Part shown: piece by piece, positions 6,915 through 13,979 of the stretch
Numbering within the stretch: the stretch's first letter is position 1
Layout: every line of letters begins with the position of its first letter
Assembly (NCBI GenBank): GCA_017454335.1
Contig: JAFTDE010000057.1
Location: forward strand, 1 to 56,219
From: Bacteroidales bacterium
GTDB lineage: Bacteria; Bacteroidota; Bacteroidia; Bacteroidales; UBA932
Length of the DNA stretch: 56,219 nucleotides
Reading direction: 5' to 3'
The notes under the pieces: generated by a model
The model's database searches: none
Seen by the model: the letters and a program-made list of their open reading frames with translations, nothing else
Told to the model about the DNA's origin: nothing
Position numbers and translations under genes: made by a program

Positions 6915-8308
6915 TACAGGCCGTATTTTTTCAGTTTCGCGTACAAGGTAGGGCGGCTGACGCCCAGTATCTTGGCGGCAGCGGAGATGTTGCCATCCGT
7001 GTGGTTCATCGCTTGCCGGATCAACCGCTCTTCCTCGGCTGCATTATGGAGGAGATTCCCGGTGTCCGTCATGCCCGGCCCCGACCGGGCATCTCTCTGG
7101 ATGTCCTTCGCTGTCAACTCACTGCCATCAGAAAGAATAACCGCCTTCTCGATGCAGTTCTGCAACTCGCGGATGTTCCCGCTCCAGCGCTGGGCCGTCA
7201 ACAGGGCTTCCGCTTCCGGCGCCAGGCCGGTCAGGGCACGGTGGTATTTCCGGGCGAACTGCCCGAGGAACTGCCGGGCCAGGGGCACGATATCCTCCCG
7301 GCGCTCGCGCAGCGGCGGCAGCGCAATGTGCACGGTGTTGATCCGGTAGTACAGGTCTTCGCGGAAGCGGCCTTCGCGCACGAGCGCCTCCAGGTCCATG
7401 TTGGTCGCGCAGACAAGGCGGATATCCACCGGGCGCGCCTGGGTTCCGCCCACACGCACGACGCTTCGGTTCTGGAGGACCCGCAGGAGTTTGGCCTGCA
7501 GGTGCAGCGGGATGTTGCCGATCTCGTCCAGGAACAGCGTTCCGCCGTCGGCCTGTTCGAATTTGCCCACATGGTCAGTGTATGCGTCGGTGAAGGCGCC
7601 TTTGACATGGCCGAAGAGCTCGCTCTCGAAGAGTGTTTCCGGGATGGCGCCGGCGTCGACCACGACCATCGGCTTCTCGCTCCGGAGGCTGTGGGCATGG
7701 ATCTCACGCGCCAGCACGTCCTTGCCGGTGCCGTTTTCGCCGGTAATCAGCACGGTGGCGTCGGTCGGGGCGGTCTTCTCCACGGTCCGTCGGATGGTGC
7801 GCATCACGGGGGTGGTTCCCCAGAAGAAGCCGCCTTCCTGCAAGGGATCGGGGGTAACGCCGTTGATCCCTGTTCCCGTCATGGCCGCCTTTGATCGGCC
7901 ATCTCGTCCCATCGCCTTCTGCGCCTTGTCCCGCGCAGCTGTCAGGACGGCCATCAATTTGTCATTCTCCCAGGGCTTGACGATGAAATCGAACGCCCCG
8001 CGCTTCATCCCCTCGACCGCCAGCGCGATATCGGCATAGGCCGTGAACAGCACGACCTCCACTTCCGGGAACATTTTCTTGATCTCCCCAGCCCAGTACA
8101 GCCCCTCGTTGCCGGTATTGATGCTGGTCGTGAAATTCATGTCCAGCAGCACCACCTCCGGGCGGAACTGCTCGAGCGTCGCGACCAGCGTGGAGGGCGA
8201 GGGAAGCGTGCGCACCTCGGCAAAACGCAGCGGCAACAGGATCTCCAGCGCCCGCCGGATGCCCTGATTGTCGTCCACGACCAGTATTTTCCCGTTTTTC
8301 GTCGCCAT
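6914..8308 (-). CDS. Sigma-54-dependent response regulator (NtrC family)
   Basis: A 464-residue activator. Its receiver domain (about 1-125) has acidic Asp12/Asp13, phospho-acceptor Asp56, Thr89 and Lys111. The AAA+ domain (about 160-390) has Walker A GENGTGKD (190-197), Walker B GGTLFLDE (255-262) and a sigma-54-contact loop that reads GAFTDA instead of GAFTGA (237-242). A Fis-type helix-turn-helix ends the protein (GNISAAAKILGVSRPTLYAK). Both inter-domain linkers contain an in-frame palindromic element (RDGRSKAAMTGTG and RDARSGPGMTDTG). It likely activates the exporter operon and controls itself, because matching inverted repeats lie at both promoters. Confidence 0.95.
   Translation of the reverse strand: MATKNGKILVVDDNQGIRRALEILLPLRFAEVRTLPSPSTLVATLEQFRPEVVLLDMNFTTSINTGNEGLYWAGEIKKMFPEVEVVLFTAYADIALAVEGMKRGAFDFIVKPWENDKLMAVLTAARDKAQKAMGRDGRSKAAMTGTGINGVTPDPLQEGGFFWGTTPVMRTIRRTVEKTAPTDATVLITGENGTGKDVLAREIHAHSLRSEKPMVVVDAGAIPETLFESELFGHVKGAFTDAYTDHVGKFEQADGGTLFLDEIGNIPLHLQAKLLRVLQNRSVVRVGGTQARPVDIRLVCATNMDLEALVREGRFREDLYYRINTVHIALPPLRERREDIVPLARQFLGQFARKYHRALTGLAPEAEALLTAQRWSGNIRELQNCIEKAVILSDGSELTAKDIQRDARSGPGMTDTGNLLHNAAEEERLIRQAMNHTDGNISAAAKILGVSRPTLYAKLKKYGL
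7071..7092. repeat. Palindromic element PAL, copy 3 (inside regulator gene)
   Basis: Core GCCCGGCCCCGACCGGGC with the family flanks GTCAT and CATCTC. It is translated in frame between the AAA+ domain and the helix-turn-helix as DARSGPGMTD, a frame different from that used in tolC. Confidence 0.8.
7881..7902. repeat. Palindromic element PAL, copy 4 (inside regulator gene, diverged)
   Basis: ATGGCCG-cctttga-TCGGCCAT, a diverged copy with compensating changes in both arms (GGCC/GGCC in place of GCCC/GGGC). It is translated between the receiver and AAA+ domains as DGRSKAAMTG. The same family flanks (GTCAT and ATCTCG) support the relationship. Confidence 0.65.
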
Positions 8309-8314
8309 CCCTTG

Positions 8315-8331
8315 TGTAAAGTTTTTTTACA
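8315..8331. promoter_or_regulatory. Activator binding site 3 (autoregulatory)
   Basis: TGTAAA-gtttt-TTTACA, the same inverted repeat and spacing as the two sites upstream of the exporter operon. It starts 7 bases upstream of the regulator ATG and covers the likely start site, overlapping the end of the -7 box, so binding here would be expected to repress the regulator gene. Confidence 0.75.
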
Positions 8332-8337
8332 AAGGTA
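8330..8337 (-). promoter_or_regulatory. Promoter -7 box of the regulator/kinase operon
   Basis: TACCTTTG on the minus strand fits the Bacteroidota -7 consensus TAnnTTTG. A CTTG occurs 19 bases upstream as a candidate -33 element. The predicted start site is about 15 bases before the ATG and within operator site 3. Confidence 0.6.
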
Positions 8338-8418
8338 TCGTTTTTTCCGCCAAAAACAAGATAATTCGTGTTTCCGCGGGACGCCCTGTTGCTGCTGGGC
8401 GAGAAGAAGGCGTAAGGG

Positions 8419-9084
8419 CTATCTCCGCCGGGCCATGCCGATGTAGTAGAACAGCGTCGCCAGGGAACCGATGGCGGCGATGATGTAGGTATAGGCAGCC
8501 CATTTGAGGGCGGTCTTGGCCATCGGGGTCGTCTCGTAGTCGGTGATGCCGGTGACCTCCAGCCACTGGATGGCCCGCTGGCTGGCGTTCAACTCGACCG
8601 GGAGGGTCACCAGGCTGAAGAAGGTCGTCAGCGCGAACAGCGCGATGCCGAACCACAGCAGGGCAGGGGTGACGTTGATCAGCACGATACCCAGCAGCAG
8701 CACCCACTGGACGGTGCGGTTGGCAAAGGACACGACCGGCACCATCGCGCTGCGCAGGCGCAGCGGGGCGTATCCCGTGGCGTGCTGGATGACGTGCCCG
8801 CATTCGTGCGCCGCGACGGCGGCCGCAGCCACGTTGCGCCCGTTGTACACGCTCTCGCTGAGGTTGACGGACATCTGGGACGGATCGAAATGGTCGGTCA
8901 GCTGGCCTTCGATGCAGGTGATCCTGACCCCGGAGATGCCGTTTTCGCGCAGCATCTTCTCGGCCACCTGGGCGCCGGTCAGGCCCAGGGGAACCTGGCT
9001 GTATTTGTTGAAATTGCTCTGCAGCAGTGCCTGGACGATGAAACTTGCAAGCATCACCAGGATCATGATGGTCCAAATACTCAT
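8419..9084 (-). CDS. YugP-type neutral zinc metallopeptidase
   Basis: A 221-residue membrane metallopeptidase of the Zn_peptidase_2 (YugP) family. It has an N-terminal helix (MSIWTIMILVMLASFIVQAL), the zinc-binding HExxH-type motif in AAAVAAHECGHVIQHATGY with two His and the catalytic Glu, and three further helices in the C-terminal half. The start at 9084 is chosen because it begins directly with the membrane helix; a longer frame would run through the terminator region of the next gene. The peptidase faces the membrane, and its substrate is unknown for the family. Confidence 0.9.
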   Translation of the reverse strand: MSIWTIMILVMLASFIVQALLQSNFNKYSQVPLGLTGAQVAEKMLRENGISGVRITCIEGQLTDHFDPSQMSVNLSESVYNGRNVAAAAVAAHECGHVIQHATGYAPLRLRSAMVPVVSFANRTVQWVLLLGIVLINVTPALLWFGIALFALTTFFSLVTLPVELNASQRAIQWLEVTGITDYETTPMAKTALKWAAYTYIIAAIGSLATLFYYIGMARRR

Positions 9085-9131
9085 GGCTCGTTTCCTTTTA
9101 TACCGATAGCAAAGATAGCAATTCTGCGAGA

Positions 9132-9169
9132 TAAAAAAGAGGCCGCCGGTCCGTGGGACCCGCAGCCTC
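9132..9169 (-). terminator. Intrinsic terminator of the Spy-like gene
   Basis: On the minus strand a GC-rich hairpin (GAGGCTGCGGGTCC, loop, GGACCGGCGGCCTC) is followed by TTTTTTAT. It lies just downstream of the Spy-like gene and just upstream of the metallopeptidase gene. Confidence 0.75.
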
Positions 9170-9195
9170 CGCATAGTTAAACTTTCCGTGGCCGT

Positions 9196-9615
9196 TTATC
9201 TCGGACGCTGTCCGCCGGGACGGGGACCACCCTGTCCGCCGGGGCCGCCCATGCCGCCCATGTTCCGGCGCATGTTCTCCATCTCCTCGGTGTAGGCCTT
9301 GTACTGATCTGACGTAAGAATCTTCTTCAGTTCGGCGTTGGCGTCGTCCTGCAGTTTCTGGAATGCGCTGAAATCAGGCTGTCCGCCACCCTGCATCAGT
9401 TTTCCCATTTCGTCCTGCTGCTTCTGGAAGACAGCCTTGACCTTGGGAACCTGGGCATCCGTGAGTTTGAACGCCTCTTTCATGTGGTTGACACGCATTT
9501 CGATCATCTGGGCAGGATCGAACTGGCCCATGCCGCCGGGCTGGGCTTTTGCGACGAGTGCTCCCACCGAGAGCATAACGCCGACAAACAAGATTTTAAT
9601 CAGTTTCATAGACAT
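9196..9615 (-). CDS. Small secreted Spy/CpxP-like protein
   Basis: A 139-residue protein with a signal peptide (residues 1-24, ending AKAQ), a helical middle part rich in Lys, Gln and Glu (KEAFKLTDAQVPKVKAVFQK, then ILTSDQYKAYTEEME), and a Gly/Pro/Arg-rich tail (GGMGGPGGQGG). The 'LT..Q..K' and 'L....Q...Y' spacing resembles the LTxxQ motif of Spy/CpxP periplasmic chaperones, common as small secreted proteins in Bacteroidota. The gene stands alone with its own terminator. A near-consensus -7 box, AATCTTTG, lies at 9650-9643. An alternative start is 9609. Chaperone function is inferred from the motif only. Confidence 0.7.
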   Translation of the reverse strand: MSMKLIKILFVGVMLSVGALVAKAQPGGMGQFDPAQMIEMRVNHMKEAFKLTDAQVPKVKAVFQKQQDEMGKLMQGGGQPDFSAFQKLQDDANAELKKILTSDQYKAYTEEMENMRRNMGGMGGPGGQGGPRPGGQRPR

Positions 9616-9721
9616 AAAAGTTTACTTGACTTGATTCTATTTCAAAGATTGTGCCCGAGTACTCGTTTTTTAGCAAAAAATGGTTAATATTGTTGAGAAT
9701 TAACACTAAACTGTCTGCCTT

Positions 9722-11041
9722 ATGAAAAAGCTTTTCTTGCTGGTCGCATTGGCGTTCGGAATCGGCTTTGTCCAGTCCGTCCGGGCGCAGCAGGATGTGG
9801 TTGCCGGCATTCCGGTCAACTACGATGAATCCAAGGTCGGAGATTACAAGGCGACGTTGCCTGACGCGCTGGTCTTCAACAACGGAAAACCGGTCAGGAA
9901 CGCCCGCCAGTGGATGCGCAAGCGTCGTCCGGAAATCGTCAAGCTGTTCGAAAAGTACGAGTACGGCAAGTGGCCGGCCAAGCGCCCGAAACTCCGTTAT
10001 GCCGTCCAGAAAGATTTCGGACTGGGGGGAATGGCCGTCCGGAAACAGGTGACGGTCTATTTCTCTCCGGATGACAACGGCCCGCGGGTGGATGTGCTGA
10101 TCTACCTGCCCAGGGATGCGAAAGGCCCCTCGCCGCTGTTGCTGAACCTCAGCTTCTCGCCCAACAACCTGGTCGTCTTCGAACCGGGCGTCAAGCCGGG
10201 CCGGCGCTGGGACCCGAATACCCGTACGGCCAATGTCATACCGACGCCCCCGACGCTCGCTCCCAATCCGGCGATGCGCATCGGCATGAACGAGACGGTC
10301 AGGATGTTCCTCCAGGCCGGCATCGGATTCGCGACGCTGAACTATACGGACATGGAGCCCGATTTCAAGGATGCCGCGGCCCTGGGAATCCGCGGCCTGT
10401 ACCTCAAACCCGGTCAGACCGAGCCGGCCGAGGATGAGTGGGGCGCCATTTCCGCCTGGGCATGGGGCATCAGCAATGTGATGGACTACTTCGTCGAGGA
10501 CGCCGACATCGATGCCGGGCGTGTCGCGCTGACCGGCTGTTCGCGTCTGGGCAAGACGACGATCTGGACCGGCGCCCGCGATCCGCGCTTCGCCGTCGTC
10601 ATCCCCAGCTGTTCCGGCGAGGGCGGCGCGGCCATCAGCCGCCGCAATTTCGGCGAAAACCTGGCGCACATTACAGCGGAGAGCCGCTATCGCTATCAGT
10701 TCTGCTTCAACTATTCCAAGTATGCCGACCGGGTGGATGAACTCCCGGTGGATGCAAACCTGCTGGTCGCGCTGATCGCGCCGCGCCCGCTGCTGCTGCA
10801 GACGGGAACCACCGATACCTGGTCGGATGCCAAGGGTGAATGGGTGGCTGCCTGCGAAGCCGCCAAGGTCTATGAACTGCTGGGCAAGGACGCCCTGGTC
10901 CCAGGTGCGGACCCGGACCATGTCCCTGCACCGGACCGGCCGATCTACAGTACGCTGGGATACGTGATCCACGAGGGCGGACACGGCGTCATGCCCCAAG
11001 ACTGGATATACTATCTTGAGTTCTGCAAGAAGTTCCTTTAG
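9722..11041 (+). CDS. Glucuronoyl esterase-like hydrolase (CE15 family)
   Basis: A 439-residue secreted alpha/beta hydrolase with signal peptide MKKLFLLVALAFGIGFVQSV. The nucleophile motif GCSRLGK (Ser274, with the adjacent Arg and Lys) is the hallmark of CE15 4-O-methyl-glucuronoyl methylesterases. SCSGEGGAA (297-305) and the C-terminal HEGGHGV, with the probable catalytic His, also fit. These enzymes cut ester bonds between glucuronoxylan and lignin alcohols, so the gene suggests access to plant cell-wall material. It stands alone and converges with the phosphopantetheinyl transferase gene, with only six bases between them. Confidence 0.85.
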   Translation: MKKLFLLVALAFGIGFVQSVRAQQDVVAGIPVNYDESKVGDYKATLPDALVFNNGKPVRNARQWMRKRRPEIVKLFEKYEYGKWPAKRPKLRYAVQKDFGLGGMAVRKQVTVYFSPDDNGPRVDVLIYLPRDAKGPSPLLLNLSFSPNNLVVFEPGVKPGRRWDPNTRTANVIPTPPTLAPNPAMRIGMNETVRMFLQAGIGFATLNYTDMEPDFKDAAALGIRGLYLKPGQTEPAEDEWGAISAWAWGISNVMDYFVEDADIDAGRVALTGCSRLGKTTIWTGARDPRFAVVIPSCSGEGGAAISRRNFGENLAHITAESRYRYQFCFNYSKYADRVDELPVDANLLVALIAPRPLLLQTGTTDTWSDAKGEWVAACEAAKVYELLGKDALVPGADPDHVPAPDRPIYSTLGYVIHEGGHGVMPQDWIYYLEFCKKFL

Positions 11042-11047
11042 CAGGAA

Positions 11048-11698
11048 TTACGCGACGACCCACACAAGGACGTGCCGGTCGAAGGTGATGTACTGGAGTT
11101 CGAGTTCCTCCTCGTAGCCGTCCTTGTTGATGAAGGTGGCCTCCAGTTCCCCTTCCGTGCGCATGCGGAAATCGGAGATCTCGATCTGCTCCGCGAAGTC
11201 CACGTTGTATTGGGAGAGTTTCTTGTAGACAGCTTCCTTGGCGCACCAGTAGATGGCCAGCTGTTCGTTGCGTTTCTCGTCGTCCAGGTCGTCGATCTCA
11301 TCCTCGGACAGGGCTTTCTTCTCCACGGCGGAGAAATCTCTGTCCAGGGACTCGCAGTCGATGCCGACCTCGTCGTTGTCGTTGATGATCACCGCGACAT
11401 ACTTGTCCGTGTGGGTGATGCTGATATTGGTTGCGTTGTTCTCGAGATAGGGCTTGCCGTTGTCGTGGTGGCTGAGATAGACCTTTTCTTCGAAAATGGC
11501 ATCCAGCAACGCCCGCACCGCAAGCTTCTGCTTGCGCAGCGATTCGCTCTTGATGTAAGAAATTTCTTCCAGCTCGTCAGATGGAATGGATGAGAGTGCG
11601 CGAAGCTCCGCTTCGGACTCCGTGACCTGCCAGACGCCTATTTTCGCATGGTACGAGTGATAGTCGTCGTCGAGATCCTTGATGAGGTATAGTGCCAT
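11048..11698 (-). CDS. 4'-phosphopantetheinyl transferase (Sfp-type)
   Basis: A 216-residue transferase that would move 4'-phosphopantetheine from CoA to a carrier-protein serine. The family motifs are present: VGIDCES (Mg-binding Asp and Glu) at about residues 127-133 and WCAKEAVYKK (the W-x-x-KEA-x-x-K signature) at about 167-176. It begins at the ATG at 11698 because a perfect -7 box at 11724-11717 overlaps the longer alternative start. The gene is divergent from malate dehydrogenase. No acyl-carrier or polyketide gene is nearby, so the carrier partner is unknown. Confidence 0.88.
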   Translation of the reverse strand: MALYLIKDLDDDYHSYHAKIGVWQVTESEAELRALSSIPSDELEEISYIKSESLRKQKLAVRALLDAIFEEKVYLSHHDNGKPYLENNATNISITHTDKYVAVIINDNDEVGIDCESLDRDFSAVEKKALSEDEIDDLDDEKRNEQLAIYWCAKEAVYKKLSQYNVDFAEQIEISDFRMRTEGELEATFINKDGYEEELELQYITFDRHVLVWVVA

Positions 11699-11716
11699 AA
11701 ATGTTTTATAACGTCG

Positions 11717-11724
11717 CAAAGATA
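11717..11724 (-). promoter_or_regulatory. Promoter -7 box of the phosphopantetheinyl transferase gene
   Basis: TATCTTTG on the minus strand is a perfect TAnnTTTG match, 18 bases before the ATG at 11698. No clear -33 TTTG was seen. Confidence 0.65.
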
Positions 11725-11736
11725 ATAATCTTTTTG

Positions 11737-11744
11737 TATATTTG
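11737..11744 (+). promoter_or_regulatory. Promoter -7 box of malate dehydrogenase
   Basis: TATATTTG on the plus strand is a perfect TAnnTTTG match. It implies a leader of roughly 55-60 bases before the ATG at 11809 and a divergent promoter pair within 30 bases. Confidence 0.6.
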
Positions 11745-11808
11745 CGTCGCTTTTCGGAAGATAGCAGGTTATTTGACAGAAGATAGTTAGTAGATAAATA
11801 GTTAGAGT

Positions 11809-12795
11809 ATGAAATACCTGACTGATGAAAAACTTACCATTGTCGGCGCCGCCGGCATGATAGGTTCCAATATGGCCCAGATCGCCCTGACCCAGGGGCT
11901 GACCCCGAACATCTGCCTGTACGATGTGTACGAACCCGGTCTGCGCGGTGTCGCGCACGAGATTAACCACTGCGCTTTCGACGGGGCCAATGTCAGCTGG
12001 ACCACCGATCCGGAAGAGGCTTTCACCGGCGCCAAATACATTCTCTCGTCCGGTGGTGCTCCGCGAAAGGAAGGTATGACCCGTGAGGATCTGCTGCGGG
12101 GCAACTGTAAGATCGCCGAGGAATTCGGAAAGAATGTCAGGAAATACTGTCCGGATGTCAAGCATGTCGTCATCATCTTCAACCCGGCCGACCTGACCGG
12201 TCTGGTCGTGCTGCTGCACTCCGGCATCCGTCCCGAATGTGTCTCCACCCTGGCGGCCCTGGACTCCACCCGTTTCCAGGAGGCGATTGCCGCGACGGTG
12301 CATGTCCCGCAGTACAAGGTGACCGACGCGCACACCTACGGCGGACACGGCGAGGTGATGGCGGTGTTCGGCAGCCACGTGCGGGTTGACGGCCGTCCGC
12401 TCAGCGAGTTCAACATTTCGCCCGAACAGTGGGAGGAAATCAAGCGCCAGACGGTCCAGGGCGGTTCCAACATCATCAAACTCCGCGGACGCAGCTCGTT
12501 CCAGAGCCCGGCCCACCATTCGGTCCGGATGATCGCGGCGGCGATGGGCGGCGATCCGTTCACCCTGCCTGCCGGCCGCTACCTGAACAGTTGCGGATAC
12601 GAGCACGTGATGATGGCTATGCCGACCGTGATCGATTCCAAGGGCGTCCATTTCACCTGCCCGGTGGGAACGAAGGCCGAAAATGAGGCCCTGCATGCGT
12701 CCTACGAGCATCTCTGCGAGATGCGCGACGAAATCATCGAGCTGGGAATCATCCCCGAAATCAAGGACTGGCACAAACTCAACCCGAACCTCTAG
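11809..12795 (+). CDS. mdh: Malate dehydrogenase
   Basis: A 328-residue NAD-dependent dehydrogenase of the lactate/malate dehydrogenase superfamily, in the form common in Bacteroidales. It has a Rossmann start, TIVGAAGMIGSNMAQ (10-24), an Asp that would select NAD (CLYDVYEP), active-site-loop arginines (GAPRKEGMTRED), the substrate-binding Arg/Asp region LAALDSTRFQ and the catalytic His in TYGGHGEVMAVF. It interconverts malate and oxaloacetate in the cytoplasm, as part of the fumarate/succinate fermentation branch. Its last four bases overlap the stop of the convergent EnvC-like gene. Confidence 0.93.
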   Translation: MKYLTDEKLTIVGAAGMIGSNMAQIALTQGLTPNICLYDVYEPGLRGVAHEINHCAFDGANVSWTTDPEEAFTGAKYILSSGGAPRKEGMTREDLLRGNCKIAEEFGKNVRKYCPDVKHVVIIFNPADLTGLVVLLHSGIRPECVSTLAALDSTRFQEAIAATVHVPQYKVTDAHTYGGHGEVMAVFGSHVRVDGRPLSEFNISPEQWEEIKRQTVQGGSNIIKLRGRSSFQSPAHHSVRMIAAAMGGDPFTLPAGRYLNSCGYEHVMMAMPTVIDSKGVHFTCPVGTKAENEALHASYEHLCEMRDEIIELGIIPEIKDWHKLNPNL

Positions 12796-13979
12796 CGGAC
12801 CAGCCACTGTTCCGGGTCCTGGGGGTCGGTGTTTTTCCAGAGTTGGAAATGCAGCTGGGTCTCGCCGGAGATGGTGTCAATGCGGCCGAGCACTTGCCCG
12901 GTCGTTATTTTTTGTCCGGCCTTGACCGAGACCGAGGCGAGTTTGCAGTAGAAGGTGAAGTAGCTGCCGTGCTGGACCAGGACGCACTGGTTGTATCCGG
13001 GCATCACGACGATCTGCTTGACGACGCCGTCGAAGACGGCCCGGATCTCCGTGCCCTTGTCCACCGCCAGGTTGACGCCGTTGTTGAAAGGCAGCTTGAC
13101 ATTCTTGTACACGGGGTGGTTGTGCTGGCCGAAGCCTTCGACCACGACGCCCGCGGCGGGCCAGGGGAGTTTCCCCTTGTTGGCGGCGAATTCGTTCGCC
13201 AGCTTCGTGTCGATCTCCGTGCTGGTGGTCTTCCGGGTCGTGGTGGTCTTGCCCTTGCCCATAGCGTTGTTGATCATCTGCTGGATCTGCCGGTTCAGCG
13301 CGTCCACCTGCTTTTTCTTGGCATTCAGCTGGGACTGGTAGCGGGATTTGTTGGCGTTCAGCTGATTGACGAGTTTCTTCGAGGAAGCCTCTTCCTGCTG
13401 GAGCTTGGACAGTTCGGCCTGGTGTTCGGCGCGCAGGGCCCGGGCCTCGGCGCGGGTGGAATCCAGGCGGGCGCGGCGCTGCTCGAGTTCCGCGCGGGTT
13501 TCCTGGATGTGGCGCGCCTGGCTGTTCATCTGCGTGGACAGGCCGCGCAGGTAGGCGAAACGCCGGGTGGCCTGGTTGAGGTTGCGGCTGGCCAGGATGT
13601 ACATGTACCACACGCGGGCATCCCGGTTCTTGTAGGCGTTTTTGATCAGCCGGTTATAATATAAGGTCATCGTGTCCAGGCGCTCCTGGGCGCGGTTGAT
13701 CTCGTGCTGCATCGCGTGCAGCGAATCGTCCAGCACGCGGATCTCGCGGTCGCTGCGCTTGACCAGCTCGCGGCGCGCCTTGACCTGCCGCTGGACCAGG
13801 TTCAGCGAGGTCAGCGCATTGTTGCTCTTGGCGGTGTTTTCCTTGATCTGGGCCTCCAGGATGGCGATTTCCTTCTGCAGACGGTCGCGCTCGCCCTGCT
13901 GTTTGGAGACATCCTGCGCCGTGGCGGCCAGGCAGCCCAGCAGCATCAGGACGCTCAGTATGAAGGCGGAACGTTTCAT
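12792..13979 (-). CDS. EnvC-like murein hydrolase activator (coiled coil plus LytM/M23)
   Basis: A 395-residue periplasmic protein with a signal peptide (MKRSAFILSVLMLLGCLAATA), a long coiled coil at about 22-240, and a C-terminal M23/LytM domain at about 270-395 (FNNGVNLAVDKGTEIRAVFDG; LVQHGSYFTFY; ITTGQVLGRI). The first zinc ligand position reads NNGVN-L instead of H-G-x-D, so the domain is probably catalytically inactive, as in EnvC, which activates amidases at division. Its start overlaps the stop of the upstream TPR gene by four bases (ATGA), so the two are translationally coupled. Confidence 0.9.
   Translation of the reverse strand: MKRSAFILSVLMLLGCLAATAQDVSKQQGERDRLQKEIAILEAQIKENTAKSNNALTSLNLVQRQVKARRELVKRSDREIRVLDDSLHAMQHEINRAQERLDTMTLYYNRLIKNAYKNRDARVWYMYILASRNLNQATRRFAYLRGLSTQMNSQARHIQETRAELEQRRARLDSTRAEARALRAEHQAELSKLQQEEASSKKLVNQLNANKSRYQSQLNAKKKQVDALNRQIQQMINNAMGKGKTTTTRKTTSTEIDTKLANEFAANKGKLPWPAAGVVVEGFGQHNHPVYKNVKLPFNNGVNLAVDKGTEIRAVFDGVVKQIVVMPGYNQCVLVQHGSYFTFYCKLASVSVKAGQKITTGQVLGRIDTISGETQLHFQLWKNTDPQDPEQWLVR

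Noticed and set aside
12792-13979. EnvC-like protein as an active M23 endopeptidase
   Set aside because: The first zinc-ligand motif is replaced (NNGVNLAVDKG), so an activator role fits better than catalysis.
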